A program made the position numbers and the translations under genes. Positions 41,913 through 49,148 of a stretch of 64,000 nucleotides of DNA are shown here, piece by piece (position 1 is the first letter of the stretch; each line of letters starts with the position of its first letter). Where the stretch lies: the NCBI GenBank assembly GCA_015056795.1, contig SVFO01000006.1, positions 11,658 to 75,657 of the forward strand, written 5' to 3'. Source of the DNA: Lachnospiraceae bacterium. Lineage in GTDB: Bacteria > Bacillota > Clostridia > Lachnospirales > Lachnospiraceae. The notes under the pieces are model-generated. The model ran no database searches. It was given only the letters and a program-made list of their open reading frames with translations, and had not been told where the DNA came from.

Positions 41913-43760
41913 ATGTTTGGTGAGCGTTTACGTGGCATGCTTGTGCTTTTGGAGATAACGGGTGCGGATCTTGCCCGCATGAGCGGATGCGATAAATCGA
42001 ACGTCAGCCGCATGGTGAGCGGCGTGAGAGTGCCGAAAAACGGAGGGGCAGGGGCGAGAAGGCTGGTCAATGCGCTCTATTTTTGTGCGGATGAGAAGGG
42101 AAGGGTTGACGAGCTTTGTGATTTGATCTCTTGTGAAAACAGGGATTCCGCTGATGACATCAAGGAGCAAATGATGTTATGGCTGTACGATGGGGAGAAA
42201 ACTGCCGTGAAGGCCGATTTCGTGAAGGAGAAAATACCCTACCGCGCGTTAGGGGAAAGGCTGGGGGCGGTCATGGAGCTTGCGGGGCTGTCCAACGTGC
42301 GGCTTGGAAAGCTGTTAAATCTGGATCCTTCCTATATCAGCCGCTTTCGGAGTGGCTTTCGTTCGCCGAAGGCAAATCAGAAAATGATGAACGATCTTTG
42401 TCTGATTCTTCTGGAGAGAATGGAGGCGCGGGATACACTGCCTGCACTTTGCAAATTGATTGACGCCGCGTCTGACGTTATGACCGACAAGGAAATGATC
42501 TTCGACCTTCTTTATCGATGGCTGTATCAAACGGACAGGACGGATCATACGTCCTTTGTTGAAGGTGTGATAGATCAAATTGGCTCAATTCAGGCAGACG
42601 TGAAGATGCCGCCGATTATGCCAGAGGGAGTGATGGTTGACGAGACCCTCCTGCCAGGGGGAGCGACTGCTGACGAGACCATGGAGGAAAATGTGCAGGT
42701 CTACTGCGGAGTAAACGGCCTTCGCCGAGCAGTGCTCCGTTTTCTAGGGAATGTGGTGAAGCGCAGGGAAAAGGAACTGTTTCTTTATTCCGATCAGAGC
42801 ATGGACTGGATGGTGTCCGATCCTGCCTTCCGTGCGAAATGGGCTTCGCTGATGATTCTTTGCATCACGGGCGGAACGCAGATCAATATCATTCACAACA
42901 TCAATCGCGACCTGGCCGAGATGGCGGATGCCATCAAAAGCTGGCTGCCGCTGTATCCTTCCGGAAAGGTCAAATCCTATTATTGTAAAACCAGGGGCAG
43001 CGAGCGGTTTTCCACAACGCTTTTTCTCTGTCCTGGGTATGCCTGCATTTCCGGCAGCAATGTGATCAGCGCGGAGGACGAGCATGGCATTTACCGTTAT
43101 GATACGGATCCGCAGCTGCTCAAGGCGCATGAGGCCGCCTATCAAGAGCTGCTCGGGCGCTCAGGCGAGCTTGCCCATGTATATAAAACAACGGACGTGG
43201 ATCCATTGGTTTCCTTGGAGCTTCCTTTTGCCACCATCCTCGGAAATACGCTTTCCCTCGCAACGATGCCAGAAAAAACGCTCAACGCGATCCTGGAACG
43301 CATGAAGGTGAGCGAAGAGGTAAAAGAGCATATTGTAAGCGTTAGGGAACAACGGAATTCCGTGCTGAGCAGGATCACAGGCAAGGGAGGCTTTCATGAA
43401 TATGCCCCACTTCCGAGGGAGGAAGAGTTGTTTGAGGAAAGGGTTCCGATCGATCTGCCAGGACTTCATGCCACGTATACGCCGAAGGAATACTCGGAGC
43501 ATATTCAAAATATTATTTCGCTGTCAGACAGGATGGCCAATTATCGCTTTCATGTCCTTCCGGAAGCGCCCTTTGAGGACATCAAGATCGTAATTTCTGA
43601 CAAGGGGGTCGCCGTCATCAGGCAAAAGGCGCCGTATTTGATCTTATTGTTTGAGCATCCTGATATCTGCCGCGCGTTTGCCGTTTATGTCGAGGGAATC
43701 AGGGGGCAATACCAGCAGGATAAGCTTTCAACAAAAAAACAATTGGAACGGTATTTGTAA
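41913..43760 (+). CDS. Putative regulator with two helix-turn-helix segments
   Basis: A 615-residue protein that carries two similar N-terminal HTH-like units: residues 1-42 (LLEITGADLARMSGCDKSNV then SRMVSGVRVPK) and about 107-152 (LGERLGAVMELAGLSNVRLG, KLLNLDPSYISRFRSGFRSP). The repeated pattern ending in R-x-x-SG-x-R-x-PK suggests duplication. The remaining 400 residues (from GLRRAVLRFLGNVVKRREKE) show no recognised ligand domain, though they contain LFLYSDQSMDWM and TTLFLCPGYACISG. AGGAG precedes the ATG. It is divergent from the unknown membrane operon and could control it. A non-regulatory role for the large C-terminal part cannot be excluded. Confidence 0.75.
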   Translation: MFGERLRGMLVLLEITGADLARMSGCDKSNVSRMVSGVRVPKNGGAGARRLVNALYFCADEKGRVDELCDLISCENRDSADDIKEQMMLWLYDGEKTAVKADFVKEKIPYRALGERLGAVMELAGLSNVRLGKLLNLDPSYISRFRSGFRSPKANQKMMNDLCLILLERMEARDTLPALCKLIDAASDVMTDKEMIFDLLYRWLYQTDRTDHTSFVEGVIDQIGSIQADVKMPPIMPEGVMVDETLLPGGATADETMEENVQVYCGVNGLRRAVLRFLGNVVKRREKELFLYSDQSMDWMVSDPAFRAKWASLMILCITGGTQINIIHNINRDLAEMADAIKSWLPLYPSGKVKSYYCKTRGSERFSTTLFLCPGYACISGSNVISAEDEHGIYRYDTDPQLLKAHEAAYQELLGRSGELAHVYKTTDVDPLVSLELPFATILGNTLSLATMPEKTLNAILERMKVSEEVKEHIVSVREQRNSVLSRITGKGGFHEYAPLPREEELFEERVPIDLPGLHATYTPKEYSEHIQNIISLSDRMANYRFHVLPEAPFEDIKIVISDKGVAVIRQKAPYLILLFEHPDICRAFAVYVEGIRGQYQQDKLSTKKQLERYL

Positions 43761-43779
43761 CAGGCAAACGGAGGGCAAG

Positions 43780-44817
43780 ATGGACGGTTTGTTTCGGAAG
43801 ATAACGGAAGAGTGTAGGAAGACAGGGTTTCTGGAGACGGTGCTGGAAAAGGCGCATTATGCGCCTGAGGACAGGGAGCTTTTGTGGTCCGTGCTGGAGC
43901 AGGTGCTTCAATGCATGGAGGGGGAAGCCTGCTGGAGTGCGAGGGCGATAGGCGATAAGGAGCCTGACGGGAGAGAGAAGGCGATAGGCAACAAGGAGCC
44001 TGACGGGAACGGGAAGACGATAGGTGACAGGGAGCCTGACGGGAGAGAGAAGGCGATAGGCGACAGGGAGCCTGACGGGAGAGAGAAGGCGATAGGCGCT
44101 AAAGAGCTTGGTGCTGGGAAAGCGAGTTGTGACGAGAAAGAGGTTGGCGCTGAAAATACTGATTGGAGCGTTATGGAGAATGCCGATGGAAATACTGATT
44201 TGAGTGTAAAGACGGTTGGCACAGGGGATGCTGGCGTACGAGCGGTTGTCATGACGCTGGGAGCAGGCGTGGACCAGCTGCAGGAGGATATGCTCGCCGC
44301 GGGGAAGCTCACGGAAGCCTACATGGTTGAGGTTCTGGGGAGTGAAATCCTGCTGTTGGCATACTCGGCGTTGAATGCCTGGGTGAAGGAACATACGGAT
44401 TTTGTGGTCAAAAGATATTACTTCCTTGGCGTGGGGGAGTATGTGACAATTTATGAAGCAGATCAGGACGGTATGGGTGGGGGGCATGAAGCCGAGGATC
44501 ATAAGACTGCAAGAACCCATACGGAGACGGCTGCTAGGATTTCGTTGGAGCTTGCAACGCTTCCTGACATGCTGGAAAGGAGCGGGCTGCCCGTGACCTG
44601 TACGGAGGGCTATTGTATGATGCCCAAAAAGAGCGTTGCCTTTTATGCGGAGCTGACAAAGGATAGGACGGTCACCTGCGAGGGCATTTGCATGGGGTGT
44701 GGACGCAAGGATTGCCCCAACCGAATGGATGCCTTGGAGCGCACCCGCGGCAACCGAACCCTCGACCGCCCCCTGACCTACGGCTACGCCAGGATCCTTG
44801 GACTGCGGGAATCCTAA
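43780..44817 (+). CDS. Cysteine-rich protein resembling the cobalamin-dependent methionine synthase activation domain
   Basis: 345 residues from ATG 43780, five bases after GGAGGG. A short helical start is followed by tandem 12-residue repeats (AIGDREPDGREK and variants, residues 56-115), then an acidic linker. From about residue 150 the pattern VMTLGAGVDQLQEDMLAAGK, EVLGSEILLLAYSALNAWV and the closing CEGICMGCGRKDCPNRM resembles the MetH reactivation domain of Clostridia, in which cysteines near the end are common. It may help maintain a corrinoid protein; this is inference. It follows the two-HTH gene by 19 bases, so they are probably cotranscribed. Confidence 0.65.
   Translation: MDGLFRKITEECRKTGFLETVLEKAHYAPEDRELLWSVLEQVLQCMEGEACWSARAIGDKEPDGREKAIGNKEPDGNGKTIGDREPDGREKAIGDREPDGREKAIGAKELGAGKASCDEKEVGAENTDWSVMENADGNTDLSVKTVGTGDAGVRAVVMTLGAGVDQLQEDMLAAGKLTEAYMVEVLGSEILLLAYSALNAWVKEHTDFVVKRYYFLGVGEYVTIYEADQDGMGGGHEAEDHKTARTHTETAARISLELATLPDMLERSGLPVTCTEGYCMMPKKSVAFYAELTKDRTVTCEGICMGCGRKDCPNRMDALERTRGNRTLDRPLTYGYARILGLRES
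43945..44124 (+). repeat. 36-bp in-frame tandem repeats
   Basis: Four near-identical 36-base units (43945-43980, 43981-44016, 44017-44052, 44053-44088) and a degenerate fifth encode AIGDKEPDGREK-like dodecapeptides inside the MetH-activation-like gene. Unit length is a multiple of three, so copy-number change keeps the frame. Confidence 0.92.
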
Positions 44818-44849
44818 CAAGATTTCTTTATGCATTTGTGTGGCTATAA

Positions 44850-45299
44850 ATGGAAAAAATGGTGTTTGTGAGGTGCAATAAGAAAATGGTGTTGACGTTA
44901 TCCGCTCAGGCTTTGCTTTGGATATGGTTTTTGGGGTGCACTACAACATGGCGTTTTGGAAAAGTATTGCTTGTTGAAGGAATGGGAATTAAGAGTGCAG
45001 AGTTCACTATGCTTTGTTTGTACAGCATAGGGCTGGTCGCACATTACTCTTTTCAGCCTAAAGGCAAATGGATTTTGTTCGTCATCCTTGCACTTTGGTT
45101 TGTTATTCAGTTTTTTTGCCACTGGTATTTTACAATCTTTGGTGCCTCCGAAGGAAAACTGAAAGGATACAATGAATGTTTCAAGGGTACTGCAAGGCTA
45201 ATTCCAATGAGTGAAAATCGTCTTATACCCGATTTATATCATATTGTTCTTCACATATTGATATTGTTGAATGGTGTTCTTTGCTTAATTACATGTTGA
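44850..45299 (+). CDS. Small membrane protein of unknown function
   Basis: A 149-residue protein with four hydrophobic segments (LTLSAQALLWIWFLGC, TMLCLYSIGLVAHY, WILFVILALWFVIQFF and LYHIVLHILILLNGVLCLI) and a polar loop EGKLKGYNECFKGTARLIPM. There is no strong Shine-Dalgarno sequence before the ATG. Its flanks, CATTTGTGTGG before the ATG and the hairpin array after the stop, recur at 54740-55223 without the gene. It may thus travel with that repeat cassette. No family is recognised. Confidence 0.6.
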   Translation: MEKMVFVRCNKKMVLTLSAQALLWIWFLGCTTTWRFGKVLLVEGMGIKSAEFTMLCLYSIGLVAHYSFQPKGKWILFVILALWFVIQFFCHWYFTIFGASEGKLKGYNECFKGTARLIPMSENRLIPDLYHIVLHILILLNGVLCLITC

Positions 45300-45325
45300 G
45301 GGACAGCGAAAAACAAACGCACAAA

Positions 45326-45815
45326 TCGCTGTTTGTTGAGCAAGTTTGTTTCAAAAATCGCTACTTGTAGATCCGTTTATATTTGACAACCCGGGGTTGC
45401 AAGAAGAAAGGCAACTTAAATAAGGTGCAGGGTGGCGCTGGGTTGCCTTTTGAGGAAGAATCAAGAGGAAAGGCAACATAAACAAGGTGTGGGGCGGTGC
45501 TGGGTTGCCTTTTGAGGAAGAATCAAGAGGAAAGGCAACATAAATAAGACGCGGGGCGCCGCTGGGTTGCCTTTTGAGGAAGAATCAAGAGGAAAGGCAA
45601 CATAAATAAGGCGCAGGGTGGCGCTGGGTTGCCTTTTGAGGAAGAATCAAGAGGAAAGGCAACATAAATAAGGCGCAGGGTGGCGCTGGGTTGCCTTTTG
45701 AGGAAGAATCAAGAGGAAAGGCAACATAAACAAGGTGTGGGGCGGCGACAAGTTGCCTTTTGACAAAGTATGGATCGAAATCGGAAAAAAATCGGCAACT
45801 TCGGGTTTGTTTCTG
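45326..45815. repeat. Hairpin repeat cassette, copy 1 (six 62-bp units)
   Basis: From 45407 to 45760 a 62-base unit repeats six times. Each has AAAGGCAAC and GTTGCCTTT as pairing ends of a 44-base hairpin, joined by the linker TGAGGAAGAATCAAGAGG. GTTGCC begins at 45442, 45504, 45566, 45628, 45690 and 45752. The last unit differs (GCGACAAGTTGCC). A conserved left flank (TCGCTGTTTGTTGAGCAAG from 45326) and right flank (GACAAAGTATGGATCGAAA) are shared with copy 2 at 54804-55223. It is intergenic, between the small membrane protein and AraC genes. Confidence 0.95.
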
Positions 45816-46050
45816 CGGTGCCCATTCGCATGCAGCTACGCCGCATTGCTCATGACGCGCTAGCGCGCTATGTGTCTGTCTGCATAAATGCGCTTGCGTG
45901 AGCATGCTCCCACCGCGCATTATGCGACATCCACGCACCGCTTGTAGAAACGCGCAACTTCCAGTTTATGGTTGGAAACGCTATTTGCAAAAAGGGAGAG
46001 ACAAGAAGCTACTGATCTTATACTATTCATAATGTACTAGACTTGCAGTA
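45816..46050. other. Intergenic spacer after hairpin array
   Basis: No gene is seen. A GC-rich stretch with the palindrome GCGCTAGCGC (about 45861-45870) is followed by AACTTCCAGTTTATGGTTGGAAA, which resembles a segment at 55253-55276 after copy 2 of the array. The cassette homology therefore extends beyond the array with an insertion here. Confidence 0.45.
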
Positions 46051-46128
46051 AACTCGAGGAGAGGGTTGTAGGGGTCTTTCTAGGTCAAAAGATTACTAGA
46101 AAGACCCCTACAACCCCCTCCCCGAGTT
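46051..46128. terminator. Long inverted repeat at the end of the AraC gene
   Basis: Two 33-base arms (46051-46083 and 46096-46128) pair at 31 positions, including 21 uninterrupted pairs, around a 12-base loop. It begins 12 bases beyond the AraC stop (minus strand). It would stop transcription arriving from either side, though it has no strong T-tract. Its length is unusual for a plain terminator. Confidence 0.75.
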
Positions 46129-46139
46129 CTTCCATATCC

Positions 46140-47057
46140 TTAGAATGGCGGGTAAAGCAGCTGTCCGCTTTCGGTTACGCTGCCGCCGAGGGTCAGATGG
46201 CGAGAGCTTTCTTCCTTGGGGAGCGAGAGCTTTTCGGCGTGCTCCCTGCGGTAGCGGCTGGGAGAAGAGCAGAGGAACTTGCGGAACTGACGGCAGAAAT
46301 GCTCCACGTTGTTGTAACCGCAATCCTCCGCAATTTCACGGACGGATTTCGAGGTGGAGACCAGCTGGTCCTGTGCATTTTTGAGGCGCTGTAGGATGAC
46401 GTCCTCCATGCAAGAGGACCCGAACATGGTTTTATAAAGTGCCTGAAGATAACCGCTGCTCAGGTGGAGCTCGCGGGCCATGGCATCAACGCTCCAAGGA
46501 AGCTCAGGATGGTTGTAGATGCGCCTATGGAGATCATACATTTCCTGCGTATGCGGGTTGCTTGCAGGGCGGGAACAGCTTTCCGCCAGCTTAAAAAAGA
46601 GAGCCTTTAATAGATGGGAGAGCACCTCGCGGCTCTCCGAATTTCCCAAAGTGGATTCCCAAGTCATCAGCTTGAACAGATCGTGACAGTACTGTGCGTC
46701 ACTGACCTGGAAGGGCTGATTTTTTAATGGGAGCTGTTCTGCAAAGGGCTCGTCGCAGCGGAAGCGGATCCAGTCGTTGACATAGGACTCCTCGCAGGCA
46801 CGATAAAGCACATGCGACCCAGGCGTGTATAGGATCACCGTTCCGGCGGGATAGCGGTGGAAGGACGCGCTGAGGCGCTCCTCCATGGACATGGGGGCAT
46901 GGGCTTCCCTGCCGAGCACCTCGTCGCCAGCCGTCAGGTAGATTTCCACGGGGGTTGAGGTCAGGAGCAATAGATAGGAATTATGGGCGTTCGGCAGGCC
47001 GTAGATGAAGCCGGAGGGATGGGTGCCGTCATATCCGATAAATTCAATTTCTAACAT
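46140..47057 (-). CDS. AraC-family transcriptional regulator
   Basis: A 305-residue protein. Residues 1-160 form a cupin-type sensing domain (YLTAGDEVLGREAHAPMSME, GTVILYTPGSHVLYR). Residues 195-290 form the AraC/XylS double HTH: PWSVDAMARELHLSSGYLQA, then VREIAEDCGYNNVEHFCRQF and RKFLCSSPSRYRREHA. It is transcribed away from the GH43 gene and is probably the activator of the glycoside hydrolase locus, responding to a sugar released from the polymer. The repeats at 47129-47230 between the two genes are candidate binding sites. Confidence 0.92.
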   Translation of the reverse strand: MLEIEFIGYDGTHPSGFIYGLPNAHNSYLLLLTSTPVEIYLTAGDEVLGREAHAPMSMEERLSASFHRYPAGTVILYTPGSHVLYRACEESYVNDWIRFRCDEPFAEQLPLKNQPFQVSDAQYCHDLFKLMTWESTLGNSESREVLSHLLKALFFKLAESCSRPASNPHTQEMYDLHRRIYNHPELPWSVDAMARELHLSSGYLQALYKTMFGSSCMEDVILQRLKNAQDQLVSTSKSVREIAEDCGYNNVEHFCRQFRKFLCSSPSRYRREHAEKLSLPKEESSRHLTLGGSVTESGQLLYPPF

Positions 47058-47128
47058 GCCGTTCTCCTTAAGAAAATTCAGTGATTTTTCACTTTATGTT
47101 CTACATTGTAACGATTTCTGTTTCATGA

Positions 47129-47230
47129 CATCATGCCACAGTAAAAGGCAGGAGATGCTTCTTTACATCATGGCATCATGCCACGGTAAAAGGCAGGAAA
47201 TGCTTCTTTGCGTCATGGCATCATGCCACG
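47129..47230. repeat. 45-bp direct repeats between AraC and GH43 genes
   Basis: CATCATGCCAC begins at 47129, 47174 and 47219, exactly 45 bases apart. The intervening GTAAAAGGCAGGA-ATGCTTCTTT is conserved, giving two full units and part of a third. The spacing is near four helical turns. They lie between the divergent regulator and its likely target, so they are probable regulator-binding sites. In one frame they would encode 15-residue repeats, which I consider accidental. Confidence 0.8.
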
Positions 47231-47252
47231 AAAAAAAGCCTCAAAATGGTTT

Positions 47253-47281
47253 TTGACTTTACATCATTGCGTCAATAATCT
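47253..47281 (+). promoter_or_regulatory. Candidate promoter of the GH43 gene
   Basis: TTGACT (47253-47258), 17 bases, TAATCT (47276-47281), just downstream of the 45-bp repeats. The remaining leader to 47521 is AT-rich with no gene and no obvious structure. An activator bound at the repeats could reach this promoter. Confidence 0.5.
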
Positions 47282-47521
47282 TGAAAATGAGATAATGTGC
47301 TTTCTAGTCAGTAATGATATAGAGTTCACCCAAATGCTTAAAAAATAAAGTGCACCAGGAATTCCAGCTAGAAAGGCGGATATCTTACAATATGAGAATA
47401 TATCAATTTTTTAAAAGTATAAATCATTGGAAAGAGGGCGTCAAGAAGGTACACTAAGAAATAGAATGAGAAAGTCTGTGAAATTGTATCATTTTGGATA
47501 AAGAGACAGGAGGAAATGGCA

Positions 47522-48919
47522 ATGAAGAAATTAGGATTCAATCCGTATCTGCCCTCATGGGAGTATATTCCCGACGGGGAGCCCTATGTATTTGACGGCA
47601 GAGTGTATGTTTACGGCTCTCACGACAAGTACAATGGGCATGTATTTTGCCTCGGGGATTATGTGACTTGGTCTGCTCCCGTGGACGATCTTGGAAATTG
47701 GAGATATGAGGGCGTGATCTATGAGAAGACGCAGGATCCCTTGAACAAGGAAGGCAAGATGTGCCTGTATGCACCTGACATGACGATCGGTCCCGATGGC
47801 AGATACTATCTTTACTATGCACTGGACAAGGTGCCTATCATTTCCGTTGCAGTTTGCGACAGCCCTGCTGGAAAGTTTGAATTCTATGGCTATGTTCATT
47901 ATGCAGATGGCACGAAGCTTGGAGAGCGCGCAGGAGATGAGCCTCAGTTCGATCCCGGCGTCATCACCGAGAATGGCAAGACCTATCTCTACACGGGCTT
48001 CTGCGGCCGCGGCGACAAGTCCAGAACCGGTTCCAGGCTGCAGGTGCTTGCTGAGGACATGCTGACCATCATTGAGGAGCCGAAGACCGTGGTTCCCGGC
48101 GTGGAATACCAGGAGGGAACGGGCTTCGAGGGACATGCATTCTTTGAGGCATCCTCCATCCGCAAGGTTGGCGACAAATATTATTTCATCTATTCCTCCA
48201 CCCCCATGCATGAGCTTTGCTATGCGACGGCGGATGATCCGAGGGGACCGTTCACCTATGGCGGCGTGATTGTCAGCAACTGTGACATTGGCATCACGAA
48301 GGACAAGCCTGCCGAGCTTCCCCTGGCCTATGGCGGAAACAATCATGGCAGCATTATTGAAATCAATGGACAGTGGTACATCTTCTATCACCGTCAGACG
48401 AACGGTACCTGGTACAGCCGTCAGGTTTGTGCTGAGAAGATCGAGATTCTTCCTGACGGTCGAATCCCTCAGGTGGAGCTGACGAGCTGCGGCTTGAACG
48501 GCGGACCGCTTCCCGGAAAGGGAACCTATGGCGGATATCTGGCTTGTAACCTCTTTACGGACAAGCCCATGCCGTACGTCGGCGGGGATGCCTTCCCGAA
48601 GATCATGCAGGATGGCCGCGACGGAGACGAGGAGCCCGGCTATATCGGAAACATCAAGAATAATGCGACTGCCGGCTTCAAGTATTTCGATTTCCGGGGC
48701 GTGAAGGCCATTACTCTTACGGTTCGCGGCTATGCGAACGGAGAATTTGAGGTGCGCACCAGCCGTGAGGGCGAGGTTCTGGCAAGAATCCATGTCGAAT
48801 ACACCAATGTCTGGGAGGATTATCGGAGCGAGATCAACATCCCTGATGGCGTTGGCGCGATCTACCTGACCTACAAGGGCGGCGGAATTGCAAGCCTTCT
48901 GCAATTTACCTTGGAGTAA
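47522..48919 (+). CDS. GH43-family glycoside hydrolase (arabinofuranosidase/xylosidase type), intracellular
   Basis: 465 residues from ATG 47522, eight bases after AGGAGG. It has no signal peptide. The five-bladed propeller catalytic residues can be placed: base D18 in YIPDGEPYVFDG, pKa-setting D86 in CLYAPDMTIGPDG and acid E209 in GHAFFEASSIRK. The domain ends near residue 330. The C-terminal 130 residues (FKYFDFRGVKAITLTVRGYA) form a beta-sandwich of the CBM6-like kind. It would remove arabinose or xylose from short plant-polysaccharide oligomers inside the cell. It is the first gene of the hydrolase locus opposite AraC. Confidence 0.9.
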   Translation: MKKLGFNPYLPSWEYIPDGEPYVFDGRVYVYGSHDKYNGHVFCLGDYVTWSAPVDDLGNWRYEGVIYEKTQDPLNKEGKMCLYAPDMTIGPDGRYYLYYALDKVPIISVAVCDSPAGKFEFYGYVHYADGTKLGERAGDEPQFDPGVITENGKTYLYTGFCGRGDKSRTGSRLQVLAEDMLTIIEEPKTVVPGVEYQEGTGFEGHAFFEASSIRKVGDKYYFIYSSTPMHELCYATADDPRGPFTYGGVIVSNCDIGITKDKPAELPLAYGGNNHGSIIEINGQWYIFYHRQTNGTWYSRQVCAEKIEILPDGRIPQVELTSCGLNGGPLPGKGTYGGYLACNLFTDKPMPYVGGDAFPKIMQDGRDGDEEPGYIGNIKNNATAGFKYFDFRGVKAITLTVRGYANGEFEVRTSREGEVLARIHVEYTNVWEDYRSEINIPDGVGAIYLTYKGGGIASLLQFTLE

Positions 48920-48936
48920 GATCACAAGGAATAAGG

Positions 48937-49045
48937 CTTCAGAAAAGGAACCAAGTAAGGCATCAGGAAAAGAATTAAGAAAGACTTCATGAAAAAATAA
49001 AGTAAGAATTCAGGAAAAGCATTAGGCAATACTTCAAGTAAGAGG
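48937..49045. repeat. Degenerate 24-bp tandem repeat
   Basis: Units beginning CTTCAGAAAAGG, CATCAGGAAAAG, CTTCATGAAAAA, ATTCAGGAAAAG and CTTCAAG follow at 24-, 24-, 23- and 24-base steps between the two GH43 genes. Homology between units is partial. No function is evident. Confidence 0.55.
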
Positions 49046-49148
49046 GCAGAGCCTTAGAAATGTGAGATTCCTTATGGGATGAAAGGCGAAACCTGAGAAA
49101 TGGTGCCTTGGGGGGCGGCATGATCAATAGAACGGGAAGTGTGAGAAC

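Noticed and set aside
45407-45760. CRISPR array
   Set aside because: The 62-base unit is nearly identical throughout, with no variable spacers of 28-40 bases, and there are no cas genes. It is a tandem hairpin repeat.
45585-45938. Minus-strand ORF over the hairpin array (similar ones over copy 2)
   Set aside because: The apparent peptide repeats come from translating the 62-bp repeat; no start signals support a gene.
47005-47256. 83-codon plus-strand ORF with 15-residue repeats between AraC and GH43
   Set aside because: The peptide repeat arises because the 45-bp DNA repeat is a multiple of three; it overlaps the AraC gene start and has no ribosome binding site.
47555-48925. 456-codon ORF antisense to the GH43 gene
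   Set aside because: Long open antisense frames are expected from this codon bias; the plus strand has clear GH43 catalytic motifs. The same applies to 49203-50873 antisense to the second GH43.
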